DNA of 64,000 nt from the NCBI GenBank assembly GCA_020634435.1, contig JACKBS010000017.1, positions 1-64,000 on the forward strand. Direction: 5' to 3'. A model generated the notes under the pieces. The model made no database searches. It saw only the letters and a list, made by a program, of their open reading frames with translations, and was not told the DNA's origin. A program made the translations under genes and the position numbers. The DNA comes from Ardenticatenaceae bacterium. GTDB lineage: Bacteria; Chloroflexota; Anaerolineae; Promineifilales; Promineifilaceae. Of this stretch, positions 23,978 through 33,601 are shown in pieces (position 1 is the first letter of the stretch; each line of letters starts with the position of its first letter).

Positions 23978-24573
23978 GGTTCGTCCTCCATCGGCGCTAT
24001 CAACGGATACCAGGCCAGGGTAAGGCCATATAAATCTGTGCCCTCTTCCTTCCCTTCTGGGTTTAGTGCGCCAATTTCGTCCAGGAAGGCATTAAAACGG
24101 CCGTACAACTCCTCATACTGTTCTGGTGTAAGCCACATCGTGGTGCGCCACAAAATGCCCCGTGAGGCGTCAAACGGATTTTGTTGGGTTATCCGCATCG
24201 TGCGCTGAATTTCTGACCGGGTTGCGTCCAGCATTGCGTTTATCATCCGGTACATGTTTTCGGTGTTGGCTGATTGGTCGGCCAGCAGTTGATCGTCGAT
24301 TCGGTAATTTCGGGCTACGACCTGGTATTTTTTTTCTACGATGCCCGATACCACATTGGTTTCCACGACCTGGATCAGGCCGTGTTTTTCCATAAGGTTG
24401 ACGTGGTAATACAGCTTGGTTGCTGGCAATTTGAGCAGCCGGGCAATCTCTTTAACGGTTTTGGGATGTTTTAAGGATTGCAAAATGTCGAGCCGGGTGC
24501 TGTGGGCGATTACTTTCAGTAATTCGATCTCGTCAACCAAAAATTCATGCGTTAATTCGTCGGGAGCAGTCAT
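23974..24573 (-). CDS. ArsR-like winged-helix transcriptional regulator
   Basis: 199 residues. The winged HTH is at about 15-75: LLKVIAHSTRLDILQSLKHP, then KTVKEIARLLKLPATKLYYH, and VNLMEKHGLIQVVETN. This HTH_20/ArsR-like form is usually single-domain; here a C-terminal helical part (YRMINAMLDATRSEIQRTMR; TPEQYEELYGRFNAFLDEIG) probably makes a dimer or ligand domain. It is the first gene of a two-gene unit with the nucleotidyltransferase, likely controlling it. No cysteine metal site is seen. Confidence 0.85.
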   Translation of the reverse strand: MTAPDELTHEFLVDEIELLKVIAHSTRLDILQSLKHPKTVKEIARLLKLPATKLYYHVNLMEKHGLIQVVETNVVSGIVEKKYQVVARNYRIDDQLLADQSANTENMYRMINAMLDATRSEIQRTMRITQQNPFDASRGILWRTTMWLTPEQYEELYGRFNAFLDEIGALNPEGKEEGTDLYGLTLAWYPLIAPMEDEP

Positions 24574-25050
24574 ATCTGTCCTGTTTTATTTGAACTGAAC
24601 ATTTAAAAAAATTAAAATGATTGAGAATATTTTATTCGTGGTTTGCCAATGTGTCAAGGCAGCGTTTGAGCAGTTGGCAACTGCTGTGGCCAAATGGTGT
24701 AAGTACCGTTGTAAGATACCCCACCAATAATTTGAATCGACAAGAGCTTACCAGGTGTGAGCCAATGCTGAGCATCCAACACCTACCACGATTCGACATT
24801 GTTTTTGCAATTCCACCTGAAGCCCAGCCAAAGCACACTGAAAATCCATCCTCATGGTTGTATTCAGTTACCACGTCAATTGGCACTAAACGGCCGAATC
24901 TAAAGTCGTTTGCCTGATTGCACCGCTTTCGCAAACTTATGGTTATTTCCGCAAAACTCGACATGCAGGGAGCACCTTCGACATCACAAAACCTGAATTT
25001 GCAGGAGCTAATCTACAAAAATCATCACAATTGGTTAAAAAACAAACGTC
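24574..25050. other. 477-bp gap with no convincing gene
   Basis: AT-rich near 24600. A minus-strand ORF (24964-24632, 110 codons, MSSFAEITISLRKRCNQAND) and an overlapping plus-strand ORF both lack a ribosome site and recognisable domains. I see no terminator or tRNA. It may hold decayed coding sequence. Confidence 0.4.
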
Positions 25051-25785
25051 GTGTCAAAAGTTCTTGAAAGTGTTCAATTGTATTTGAGCCGCCAGGCTTC
25101 TGGGCTGGGTCGGTATGCGCTGGAACAGCTGCTCTTTTTCCTCGTGGGCTGGGTGCCGACGATAGTGGGCATTGGCCTGCGTGGTTTTTTGTATCGGCTG
25201 ATTTTGCGCATGGACGGCATGGCGGCCATTGAAAACAACGTGCGCTTGCGCTTTGCCAACTACATTACGCTCAAAAATGGCGTTTACCTGGACCAGGGTA
25301 GTTATTTGCACGCTTGCCCCGCCGGGATCGAAATTGGCGAGGAAACGATTGTGATGCACGGCGCGGTGCTGCATGTGTACAACTTCCGCAATTTGCCCAA
25401 CGCAGGCATCAAAATTGGGCGTGAAAGCCTGATCGGGGAGTACAGCATCATTCGGGGGCAGGGCGGCGTCACCATCGGTGACCGGGTATTTACCTCGCCA
25501 TTTACCCAGATTATTGCCGTGAACCACATTTTTGATGATCCGAAACGGCCGTTTATCCACCAAGGCATCACCGCTCAAGGGATCGTCATCGAAGACGACT
25601 GTTGGTTGGGCGCCGGCGCGGTCATTACCGACGGTGTTCGTGTGGGCAAGGGCTCGGTGGTGGCTGCTGGGGCCGTGGTAACCAAGGATGTGCCGCCCCA
25701 TTCTGTCGTGGCCGGAGTGCCAGCCAAAGTCATTAAAACGATTGATGGCCAGGCTCCCGAACGCGAGGCGACGGTGTATTTTTAG
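25051..25785 (+). CDS. Hexapeptide-repeat acyltransferase (LbetaH)
   Basis: 244 residues with the left-handed beta-helix signature: IEIGEETIVMHGAVLHVYNF, IKIGRESLIGEYSIIRGQGG, VTIGDRVFTSPFTQIIAVNH, IVIEDDCWLGAGAVITDGVR and VGKGSVVAAGAVVTKDVPPH, ending VVAGVPAKVIK. The active-site His is probably in AVNHIFDD. An N-terminal amphipathic region (FFLVGWVPTIVGIGLRGFLY) suggests membrane association. It presumably O- or N-acetylates a sugar or lipid and opens the 25-34.6 kb plus-strand island. The start is GTG 25051, without a strong ribosome site, so the exact start is uncertain. Confidence 0.88.
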   Translation: MSKVLESVQLYLSRQASGLGRYALEQLLFFLVGWVPTIVGIGLRGFLYRLILRMDGMAAIENNVRLRFANYITLKNGVYLDQGSYLHACPAGIEIGEETIVMHGAVLHVYNFRNLPNAGIKIGRESLIGEYSIIRGQGGVTIGDRVFTSPFTQIIAVNHIFDDPKRPFIHQGITAQGIVIEDDCWLGAGAVITDGVRVGKGSVVAAGAVVTKDVPPHSVVAGVPAKVIKTIDGQAPEREATVYF

Positions 25786-26002
25786 CCATGATGCTGGGCA
25801 GCTATCTGCAAGTCTACAGGCAGAGCTTAAGGTAACCTGCTTATATTGATTCTGAAACGAATCTTGAAAAGGTAAAAACTTCATCTATGTAAAACCGGGA
25901 AGCAGCTCCCATAACAAAAGCGCCACTTTCCTGTTTTACGCAAACAATCGGCAAAAATGAGTGCAAAACTTTTGCTGATGACACAAATCGGTGCGACGAA
26001 AT

Positions 26003-27208
26003 ATGACCACACTCTCTGTTGTTATTCCAGCCTACAATGAAGAAGATGGGATTGCTGAAATAGCCCATCGTGTCCTAGCCGTGCGGGACTCTCTGCGTGA
26101 AGTAGGTGTTGATGATTTGGAACTCCTCGTAGTAGATGATGGTTCCAAGGACAAGACAGTGGAAATCGCCAGCAGTATCGAGGGCGTTACGATGATCCAG
26201 CACCCCAAAAACAAGGGGTATGGCGGGGCGCTTAAGACTGGTTTTAGCCAGGCTAAGGGCGAGCTCATCGGCTTTTTGGATGCGGATGGCACGTATCCGC
26301 CCGAATATTTCCCCAAGCTGTGTGTAGAAGCGATGAATGGTTCAGAAATCGTGGTAGGGTCGCGCATGGCCGGTGCCGACAGCGAAATGCCCGCGACGCG
26401 CCGGGTGGGCAACTTCTTTTTTGCTAACCTGCTCAGTATTTTAGGCCGCCAGCGCATTACAGACAGCGCCAGCGGGATGCGTGTTTTTAAGCGGGAGGTG
26501 CTGCAAAAAATCTATCCTTTGCCGGATGGTTTGAACCTGACTCCGGTAATGAGCACCCGTGCCCTGCATGAACAAATTAAAATGACGGAAATCCCGATTC
26601 CGTACAGCGAGCGGTTGGGCCGTTCTAAACTGAGCGTGGTCCACGACGGCCGTTTGTTCCTCGAATCCATGATTTGGACCGCCATGACCTACAATCCAGT
26701 GCGCATTTTGGGCCTGCTTGGGTTAGCGGGTATCGGTCTGGCTGGCCTAGTGCTGTTGGGCCTGGTCATTGCCCGCATTGGTGACACGACACGTTTGGGA
26801 GCCTGGGGGGTAACGGCCGTATTCACCGCCCTCATTGCCTCAGTAAGCGGCATCAGCATTTTCGCCCTCGGCGTAACCTTCAACTACCTGGTATCCATTT
26901 TCCACAAGCAGCCCATACGCCAGGGTTTGTTCCGCAAGCCAATTTTCAAAACGCCCATCAACCGTCATTTTAGCTGGCTCGGCGTTTTGGGCATTTTCCT
27001 GGGCATTTTGATCGGCGTGGGCACCCTGACATTAGCAATTAATCAACATTGGCCAATTCAGCGCGTGTGGCTCTACCTTTTGGGTAGCGCCATGTCTACA
27101 CTCGTTGGCTTGCAGCTGCTCATCTACTGGGTGTTGCTGCGCGTTCTAGAGGAGCTAAGCCAGCGCGAAATTTTAGCAAAGCGTGATTTACAAGGATATG
27201 GTTCCTAG
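26003..27208 (+). CDS. GT2-family glycosyltransferase with C-terminal membrane domain (polyprenyl-phosphate glycosyltransferase type)
   Basis: 401 residues from ATG 26003; a GTG four codons earlier is possible. The GT-A domain includes LSVVIPAYNEEDGIAEIAHR, LLVVDDGSKDKT, GYGGALKTGFSQAKGELIGF and LDADGTYPPEYFPKL (DxD). Then SRMAGADSEMPATRRVGNFF and RLGRSKLSVVHDGRLFLESM, as in dolichyl/undecaprenyl-phosphate hexosyltransferases. Four transmembrane segments follow from about residue 235. The expected role is transfer of a sugar from an NDP-sugar to a polyprenyl phosphate at the inner membrane. It precedes the radical SAM gene. Confidence 0.9.
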   Translation: MTTLSVVIPAYNEEDGIAEIAHRVLAVRDSLREVGVDDLELLVVDDGSKDKTVEIASSIEGVTMIQHPKNKGYGGALKTGFSQAKGELIGFLDADGTYPPEYFPKLCVEAMNGSEIVVGSRMAGADSEMPATRRVGNFFFANLLSILGRQRITDSASGMRVFKREVLQKIYPLPDGLNLTPVMSTRALHEQIKMTEIPIPYSERLGRSKLSVVHDGRLFLESMIWTAMTYNPVRILGLLGLAGIGLAGLVLLGLVIARIGDTTRLGAWGVTAVFTALIASVSGISIFALGVTFNYLVSIFHKQPIRQGLFRKPIFKTPINRHFSWLGVLGIFLGILIGVGTLTLAINQHWPIQRVWLYLLGSAMSTLVGLQLLIYWVLLRVLEELSQREILAKRDLQGYGS

Positions 27209-27276
27209 ATCAGCTGTGGTCTGGGATCATTTTGAGCAGCCTCAGAAAAGAAACGGGCATAGCAAGGAGAAAGACA

Positions 27277-28962
27277 ATGAGTCAAGTTAAGCTCGACGAC
27301 GTAGCGGTAAAAGATAAAGAAGACCGTAAAGACGATCCCCTGCGGGAGAATTTAGGCACCCGCCGGGTTCCCAAACTGCGTATGGCCAACTTCCCCGATG
27401 CCGACGACATCGTGCGGCAAGGGTTGTTGGAAGAAGAACGTGGCCCCGAAGCCGTGGACATTTTGCTGGTAAACCCGCCAACGCCGGATGGCGGTTTGTG
27501 GATTCGTACCCAGCACCGCGTGGGACGCCGTACCCGCGAAAATATGGTGTGGCCTCAGGTTTCGCTGGCGCAAATGGCCGCGATGCTGTATCCAGAGCAT
27601 TCGGTAGCGGTGATTGATGCTAATGCGGAGCGCATGGGTTGGCCGGAATTTGCCAAGAAGCTAGACAAGCTGAAGCCAAAATATTACATGACCCAGGTCA
27701 CTGCCCCGACCCTGGAAAATGATATGTATGGCTGCTTCCTGGCCAAGGCGCGTGGTGCGTTAACCATTGCTTTTGGCACGCACGTGACGCCCATTCCGCG
27801 TGAGACAATGCGGCCGTTTCCGAGCCTCGATTTCATTTTGCTGGGTGAGCCTGATCTAACCATCCGTGATTTGCTGGATGTGCTGGAAGGCAAGGTGGAT
27901 CAGCGGCCCGAAAATATTCAGAAGATTTTTGACAGCCATGATCCGATGTATGCTCCGGCTTACCATGAAGATGGCACGGTAGACATGCACAAGATCAAGG
28001 GGTTGGTCTGGCGCAAGGGCGAAGAGATCGTGGTAAATTTAACACGGCCGTTTATCCCCAACCTCGACGACATGCCCCTGCCCATGCACCAGCTGCTGCC
28101 CTGGGATAAGTACCGTATGCCACTCATCAAAGGGCCGTTTACCTTCATTGTGACCAGTCGTGGCTGCCCAGCGGGCTGTACCTACTGCATCAAGCATGTC
28201 AGCTACCAGTTCTCGGTGCGCGTCCGTTCAGCTGAAAATATCATGCAAGAGCTGTGGATGCTCAAAAATATGGGGCTGAACAACATCCACATGTACGCCG
28301 ATCTCTTTACGGTGAACCGTGATCAGGTCATGGATCTGTGTCGCCGAATGATTGATGAGAAAATCAATCTAAAGTGGACCTGCAACAGCCGGGTCGATTA
28401 TGTGGATGAAGAGATGCTCACCTTGATGGGCAAAGCCGGTAACCGCCTCATTTCTTGGGGTATTGAAAGCGGCAGCGAGCAAATTTTGCGCCACGCGCGC
28501 AAAGGTGCCTACCCCGACAAAGCCGCCCGTTCTTTGCAGTGGGCGCGTAACGCTGGCATCATGAACTGGGGTTACTTCATTATCGGTTTGCCGGGCGAAA
28601 CGGAAGAAACCATTCGCCAGACAATCGAGTTTTCTAAGACCTTGCCGTTGGACATTGCTCTGTTCCACGTGGCTGCGCCGTATCCAGGCACGCCATTCTT
28701 CTTTGAAGTGGTCAAGAATGATTGGTTCCGGCCGGGCACGCGCTGGGAGCAGGTGGATATGGACAAGGGGACAGTGTTGGATTACGACGGACTGCCAGCA
28801 GAAAAGCTGCTGTACTGGCAGCGCCGTGCCTTCCGTGAGTGGGCGCTGCGCCCCGGTCCGGTACTGACCTACCTCAAGATGCTCGCCTCCGATATTTCCA
28901 CGGTAAAATCCGCTTTGAGTGTTGGTTTCCAGACGTTGGTCTGGCAAACTAACCGAGATTAG
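27277..28962 (+). CDS. B12-binding-domain-type radical SAM protein
   Basis: 561 residues; the start is ATG 27277 behind AAGGAG. N-terminal Rossmann region (VDILLVNPPTPDGGLWIRTQ, SVAVIDANAERMG) resembles a cobalamin-binding domain but lacks the DxHxxG cobalamin-ligand motif. The radical SAM core has CPAGCTYC in TSRGCPAGCTYCIKHVSYQF, with the further motifs LKNMGLNNIHMYADLFTVNR, ISWGIESGSEQILRHARKGA and GYFIIGLPGETEETIRQTI. It carries a [4Fe-4S] cluster and SAM. BchE/HpnP-like relatives perform methylations, cyclisations and other radical chemistry. Its place between a GT2 and a polymerase suggests modification of a lipid or sugar precursor. Substrate unknown. Confidence 0.9.
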   Translation: MSQVKLDDVAVKDKEDRKDDPLRENLGTRRVPKLRMANFPDADDIVRQGLLEEERGPEAVDILLVNPPTPDGGLWIRTQHRVGRRTRENMVWPQVSLAQMAAMLYPEHSVAVIDANAERMGWPEFAKKLDKLKPKYYMTQVTAPTLENDMYGCFLAKARGALTIAFGTHVTPIPRETMRPFPSLDFILLGEPDLTIRDLLDVLEGKVDQRPENIQKIFDSHDPMYAPAYHEDGTVDMHKIKGLVWRKGEEIVVNLTRPFIPNLDDMPLPMHQLLPWDKYRMPLIKGPFTFIVTSRGCPAGCTYCIKHVSYQFSVRVRSAENIMQELWMLKNMGLNNIHMYADLFTVNRDQVMDLCRRMIDEKINLKWTCNSRVDYVDEEMLTLMGKAGNRLISWGIESGSEQILRHARKGAYPDKAARSLQWARNAGIMNWGYFIIGLPGETEETIRQTIEFSKTLPLDIALFHVAAPYPGTPFFFEVVKNDWFRPGTRWEQVDMDKGTVLDYDGLPAEKLLYWQRRAFREWALRPGPVLTYLKMLASDISTVKSALSVGFQTLVWQTNRD

Positions 28963-28978
28963 TCGAATAAATACCCTG

Positions 28979-29014
28979 GCAGCCTGTGCTTTCGCCTTTG
29001 AGAGCACAGGCTGC
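28979..29014. terminator. Inverted repeat after the radical SAM gene
   Basis: GCAGCCTGTGCT (28979-28990) pairs exactly with AGCACAGGCTGC (29003-29014). No T tract follows, so termination would be weak or the element is an RNA-stability hairpin. Confidence 0.5.
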
Positions 29015-29146
29015 TGTCACCCTCAACCTACACAATTATTGTTTGACTCTACTGGGACACTTGCCCTGGCATCTTCCTGAAAGTGATTGGGCCGGATAAA
29101 ACGCTGCCAAAATTGGACAAACGGCCGTCAATAAATCAGCAGTTTC

Positions 29147-30994
29147 ATGATTGAATTAGCAAACGCTCGTTGGTTCCCAATATTTAATACGTTTTTTACT
29201 GGGACAACAGCCGCTCTGTGGTATTTATCATCAGGGCGAATTGGTTGGCCATTATTGGTAATCATTTTGGTGCCCTGGTATTTGCGGGTGTTTGCCGGAC
29301 ATTTTCTCGTTCAGCGTACCCCGTTTGATGGTTGGCTGCTGCTGTTTGGGATAACGGCCGTCTTTAGTTCTTTTACAGCCTATAGTCAAGCAAACGCCGA
29401 GAGCAAGCTGTGGGTATTAATCGGTGCTTTAGCCCTTTATTATGCCATTGTCTCTGTGTCGCGGTCCGATCTGTGGCTGTTGGCCGGGGCTACCGGTCCG
29501 GTGGGCGCTCTGTTGGCCATCTATTTTGTGCTGAGCAATGATTGGCAGGCGTGGCCCGCCGAAATTGGCGTGTTTAATCTGCTAGGTGCCAGGTGGATGG
29601 CGATACGGCCGTCGTTCGGCTTACCGGTTTTGCATCCCAATACCCTGGCTGGCATGATGGCCTTGCTAATGCCATTCATCGTGGCGTTTGGCCTGTTTTG
29701 CTGGTGCAACCGGCGCAGGCGCTGGCTGCGCTTTGCTGGTGTGACTGGGGTAATCACTGCTGGTGGATTGTTTTTAACCAGTTCATTAGGGGCCTGGCTT
29801 GCCCTGGCGGCTGGGTTTAGTATCTGGGGTCTTTGGATTCTCAGCGGTCGATTACAGAGGAAACTGCAGCTGTCGCAGACGAGGATTTTTGTTTTGGTCG
29901 TTGTGCTTCTGCTGATTTTGGGCCTGTTCCTGATTGTGGCCGTAACTATTTCCGGCGTTAACCATGCGCAGAGCCGACTGTTCCTGGCCCGGCAGACGCT
30001 GTATCTCATCCAGGATTTTGCTATAACGGGCAGCGGTCTGGCCACATTCCCGGCGCTTTACGCCCAATACATCCGTGTGACGCCTGTCTTTTTTGTTGCC
30101 TATAGCAACCTTTTTCTGGATATTTGGTTGGAACAAGGGATTGTGGCCCTTGTGGCACTCCTTGTACTGCTTGGTGGCAGCTTCTGGCTCTTGCTAAGTC
30201 AGTTGGACGTAAAAGGTAAAACGCGCGAAGCGGCCGTTCCGCGGTGGCGCAGTGACCGGATGAACTCCGATGATATGGTGGTTTTTCGTTGGGGAGCGTT
30301 TGTCAGTCTTAGCGTGATGGTGCTGCACGGTTTGCTGGATGATGCCCTGTACGGCAGCTTTGCCACGCCCTTGCTCTTTTTTACCCCGGCGTTTGTGGTG
30401 TTGGTGACCCGGCATAGCGAAACAGAAACGGCCGTTTCCTTCACGCGAGGGTTTGTTCGTTTTAGTCTTAGCCTGGGGGTGGTAGCCGTGCTTTGGGCAG
30501 GTCTGTTTTTTGGCTTCCGCCGACAAATCGAAGCGCAGTGGTATGCCAATTTAGGTGCGTTGGCGTTGGCCCGGGCGGAACTGGTGGGCTGGCCGACTGG
30601 CCAATGGGACGCAGGCCAAGATTTAGACCGATTTGCCGAGGCGTCGGCACTGCTTGAGCAGTCGCTTACATTGAATCCAGACAATCGAACAGCCCACCAT
30701 CGATTAGGCTTGATTGCCATGGTGGCACGAGATTATGAAACGGCCGTGGCTCACCTTCAGCGGGCCAATGCCCAAGCCGCCAACCATCGTGGCATCCGCA
30801 AAAGTTTAGGCTACAGCTATGTTTGGCTGGGGCAGTATGAGCCAGCCGTTGAATACCTGGCAAAGCTTCCTGAGACCCGAAGGGAGATCACGTATTACAC
30901 TGGCTGGTGGCAGCGGCAAAATCAGCCGAATCTGGCGGCCCAGGCCCATGAAATGGCTGTAATTTTAGAAGAATGGATCACGTTAAACCCGTAG
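29147..30994 (+). CDS. O-antigen ligase/polymerase-like (Wzy_C) membrane protein with TPR tail
   Basis: 615 residues. About eleven transmembrane segments; the Wzy_C region is recognisable at RPSFGLPVLHPNTLAGMMAL, GLFLTSSLGAWLALAAG and HAQSRLFLARQTLYLIQDFA plus ITGSGLATFPALYAQY. These are the usual features of O-antigen ligases and polymerases, acting on the outer face of the inner membrane. Residues about 470-615 are soluble TPR-like repeats (ALLEQSLTLNPDNRTAHHRL; YETAVAHLQRANAQAANHRG; YVWLGQYEPAVEYLAKL). The TPR tail is a common variation in this family. It probably polymerises or ligates the glycan built by this island. Confidence 0.88.
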   Translation: MIELANARWFPIFNTFFTGTTAALWYLSSGRIGWPLLVIILVPWYLRVFAGHFLVQRTPFDGWLLLFGITAVFSSFTAYSQANAESKLWVLIGALALYYAIVSVSRSDLWLLAGATGPVGALLAIYFVLSNDWQAWPAEIGVFNLLGARWMAIRPSFGLPVLHPNTLAGMMALLMPFIVAFGLFCWCNRRRRWLRFAGVTGVITAGGLFLTSSLGAWLALAAGFSIWGLWILSGRLQRKLQLSQTRIFVLVVVLLLILGLFLIVAVTISGVNHAQSRLFLARQTLYLIQDFAITGSGLATFPALYAQYIRVTPVFFVAYSNLFLDIWLEQGIVALVALLVLLGGSFWLLLSQLDVKGKTREAAVPRWRSDRMNSDDMVVFRWGAFVSLSVMVLHGLLDDALYGSFATPLLFFTPAFVVLVTRHSETETAVSFTRGFVRFSLSLGVVAVLWAGLFFGFRRQIEAQWYANLGALALARAELVGWPTGQWDAGQDLDRFAEASALLEQSLTLNPDNRTAHHRLGLIAMVARDYETAVAHLQRANAQAANHRGIRKSLGYSYVWLGQYEPAVEYLAKLPETRREITYYTGWWQRQNQPNLAAQAHEMAVILEEWITLNP

Positions 30995-31138
30995 CTTTTT
31001 CACCTTAAGAAAGTTTGCAGCTTTGGTTACTTATTCTGTATGCTTAAGAGAGAGCAAAATCTGGCGAAAATAAGCACCATACCCGTTTGCTAATCTAGAG
31101 GCATACAACACCATTCATTTTTTGTGTGAGGACAAACC

Positions 31139-31369
31139 ATGAAGGACGCATTAAGTAAATTCTGGGCAGCCTGGAAAAAATTTGGCCATTTTGTTGGCGA
31201 TTTGGTAGCTCGCATTGTATTAACCGTATTTTATTTCACCATCTTCCTGCCGTTTGGATTAATTATTACATTTTTTAGCGATCAGCTGGACATGAAAGAT
31301 TTAACCCCTTCCTGGCTGAAACGCACCACAAAAGATCTAACTTTGGATGATGCACGGAGGCTCTGGTAA
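31139..31369 (+). CDS. SxtJ-like small membrane protein
   Basis: 76 residues; ATG 31139 behind GTGAGGAC. It begins MKDALSKFWAAWKKFGHFVG and has one long hydrophobic segment (IVLTVFYFTIFLPFGLIITF), then a soluble tail (DLTPSWLKRTTKDLTLDDAR). This matches the pattern of SxtJ-family proteins that accompany carbamoyltransferases. It is immediately followed by the carbamoyltransferase ATG, with no gap at all. Function unknown; it may anchor the enzyme or its substrate. Confidence 0.75.
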   Translation: MKDALSKFWAAWKKFGHFVGDLVARIVLTVFYFTIFLPFGLIITFFSDQLDMKDLTPSWLKRTTKDLTLDDARRLW

Positions 31370-33235
31370 ATGTATATCTTAGGCGTATCTTGCTACTATC
31401 ATGATTCAGCTGCGGCTATTTTGCACGACGGGGTACTGATTGCAGCTTCAGAAGAAGAGCGTTTTTCCCGTAAAAAGCACGATTTTGGTTATCCAACTCA
31501 GGCGATTGCTTTTTGTCTGGAGCAAGCTGGCATTACTGCTCAGGATTTGGACTATGTTGTTTTTTATGAAAAGCCTTTGCTGAAGTTTGAGCGGATTTTG
31601 ATGACCACGCTGCAAACTTTTCCGCAGTCGTACCCGGTTTTCCGTGAGTCGATGGTGTCCTGGTTCAACGAGAAGCTGTGGATTAAAGGCGAGCTATTGA
31701 CCAAGCTGGACATTCCCAATGAGAAGCTGCTGTTTGTCGAGCATCATTTGAGCCACGCAGCGAGTGCCTTTTACTGTTCGCCGTACGAAGAAGCGGCCGT
31801 TCTCACCGTGGATGGTGTGGGTGAATGGACCACAACGACGATTGGTAAGGCAACGGCCGTTTGGGACAAAACCCCCGATGGTACGCCTGGTACCCAAACC
31901 ACCAACGCCATCGAACTGTTCCACGAGCAGAAGTTTCCCCATTCGCTCGGCTTGCTTTACTCGGCCTTTACCGCCTTTTTAGGCTTCCGGGTCAACAATG
32001 GCGAGTACAAGGTGATGGGTATGGCTCCCTACGGCAAGCCCACGCGCATGGACGATGTGTACAAAGTGTTCAACATGGCCGACGACGCCAGCTTCCGCTT
32101 GAACATGGATTATTTCACCTTCCACAAATCCACGTCGAAGACGTTTGGCCGGAAGTTTACCGACCTCTTTGGCGAACCGCGTGTGCATGATTCCACTTTT
32201 TACACCCCCACCACCCATCCTCTCAAGGATCACCCGCAGTGGGATCAGAAAACGGCCGAAAAGAACCAATATTACGCCGACATCGCCGCCAGCATTCAGC
32301 GTGTGACGGAAGATGCCATGCTCAAGATGGTGGCCCACGCTTACGAGCAAACAGGTCTAAAGAACCTGTGTATTGCTGGTGGTGTGGCGCTGAATTCGGT
32401 GGCCAACGGCCGTATCATGCGTGAAGGTCCGTTTGAAAGTGTTTACATCCAGCCTGCCGCTGGTGATGCGGGTGGTGCCCTGGGCGCAGCTTTGTACGCT
32501 TACCACGTCTTGCTAGGCAAGCCGCGTAAATTCTTTATGGAATCGGCCTACTGGGGCAAATCCTACAGCCACGACGAGCACAAAGCGGCTATCGAAGATT
32601 ATGGCTACAGCTATGAATATGTAGATGATATCAACAAAGTGGCTGAGTACATGGTGGACGACATGCTGGAAAAGCGGGTCATCGGCCTGTACCAGGGGCG
32701 CTTTGAATGGGGGCCACGGGCCTTGGGCAACCGGTCCATCATGGCCGACCCGCGCAGCGCCGAGATGAAGGGCATTGTGAACGAGCGCATCAAGTTCCGC
32801 GAACCCTTCCGCCCGTTTGCCCCGGTAGTGTTGGAAGATCGTGCCCCTGAGTTCTGGGAAGACCTGGACGACCACAAAAAGACCTATCCCTACCGCTTTA
32901 TGCTTTCGGTTTGTCGCACCAAGCCAGGCCAGGGCGAGAAGATTCAGGCGGTGGATCATGAAGGAAGCGGCCGTATTCAAACCGTGCGCCGTGAGTGGAA
33001 TCCGCTGTACTATCGGGCCATCGAGCTGTTTGGCGAGGCAACGGGCGTACCGGTGCTCCTCAACACCAGCTTCAATTTGCGTGGTGAACCGATCGTGACC
33101 ACCCCCACGAACGCGCTGAATACCTTCACCCAAAGTGACATCGACACGTTGTACATGGACGGCTTTGTTATTCGTAAGAGTCAAAACAAGAATAGCGCAA
33201 TAAAGAAGCCCGAAATCACCTTTGCCAAGGATTAA
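31370..33235 (+). CDS. Carbamoyltransferase (NodU/CmcH/TobZ family)
   Basis: 621 residues. The N-terminal Kae1-like domain is clear: MYILGVSCYYHDSAAAILHD, AASEEERFSRKKHDFGYPTQ, LFVEHHLSHAASAFYCSPYE, LTVDGVGEWTTTTIG and GGVALNSVANGRI. The YrdC-like C-terminal domain shows YQGRFEWGPRALGNRSIMAD, FREPFRPFAPVVL and VLLNTSFNLRGEPIV. The enzyme makes carbamoyl-adenylate from carbamoyl phosphate and ATP and moves the carbamoyl group to a hydroxyl on a sugar or natural product. Metal ligands HHLSH are intact. It starts directly after the SxtJ-like stop, with GGAGG upstream, and DUF5989 follows 116 bases later. Confidence 0.95.
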   Translation: MYILGVSCYYHDSAAAILHDGVLIAASEEERFSRKKHDFGYPTQAIAFCLEQAGITAQDLDYVVFYEKPLLKFERILMTTLQTFPQSYPVFRESMVSWFNEKLWIKGELLTKLDIPNEKLLFVEHHLSHAASAFYCSPYEEAAVLTVDGVGEWTTTTIGKATAVWDKTPDGTPGTQTTNAIELFHEQKFPHSLGLLYSAFTAFLGFRVNNGEYKVMGMAPYGKPTRMDDVYKVFNMADDASFRLNMDYFTFHKSTSKTFGRKFTDLFGEPRVHDSTFYTPTTHPLKDHPQWDQKTAEKNQYYADIAASIQRVTEDAMLKMVAHAYEQTGLKNLCIAGGVALNSVANGRIMREGPFESVYIQPAAGDAGGALGAALYAYHVLLGKPRKFFMESAYWGKSYSHDEHKAAIEDYGYSYEYVDDINKVAEYMVDDMLEKRVIGLYQGRFEWGPRALGNRSIMADPRSAEMKGIVNERIKFREPFRPFAPVVLEDRAPEFWEDLDDHKKTYPYRFMLSVCRTKPGQGEKIQAVDHEGSGRIQTVRREWNPLYYRAIELFGEATGVPVLLNTSFNLRGEPIVTTPTNALNTFTQSDIDTLYMDGFVIRKSQNKNSAIKKPEITFAKD

Positions 33236-33351
33236 CATGTAGCCGCAGTTGTTCTTTTGTCGACGAAACTTTTGTAACGACTGATAATAATAGGTAAGTT
33301 AGGAACAGAAAATATTTTTGAGAGAAGTCTTTTTCGAGGAGATATCAAGTA

Positions 33352-33534
33352 ATGAAAAAATTTTTGCGTAGCATGTCATCAAATGTTGGCGTTGTGGGTG
33401 AGTTGTTAAGTTTTTTAGGGGCTAACAAGCGTTGGTGGTTAATCCCAATGGTAGCGGTTTTGCTGCTGTTTGGCTTACTGGTTATCTTTGGTTCAGCCTC
33501 TGGTCTGGCTCCATTCATTTACACGCTATTCTAA
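33352..33534 (+). CDS. DUF5989-family small membrane protein
   Basis: 60 residues from ATG 33352 behind GAGGAG. MKKFLRSMSSNVGVVGELLS followed by FLGANKRWWLIPMVAVLLLF is the typical DUF5989 layout: short amphipathic N-terminus, WWLIP motif, one transmembrane helix, short tail. DUF5989, SxtJ and a carbamoyltransferase repeatedly occur together in bacteria, which supports all three calls. Molecular function unknown. Confidence 0.82.
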   Translation: MKKFLRSMSSNVGVVGELLSFLGANKRWWLIPMVAVLLLFGLLVIFGSASGLAPFIYTLF

Positions 33535-33601
33535 TTTGCACCACGCTGTGACGGCTGAGCAGAATGTTGCAAATCGTTGCAGCAACTCCAATGAATTATG
33601 G

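Noticed and set aside
23132..24573. Toxin-antitoxin module (MNT/HEPN type)
   Set aside because: The nucleotidyltransferase is larger than MNT antitoxins and its partner is a wHTH regulator, not a HEPN protein.
24632..24964. 110-codon minus-strand ORF in the gap before the acyltransferase
   Set aside because: No ribosome site, no recognisable domain, overlapping ORF on the other strand; left as an unresolved gap.
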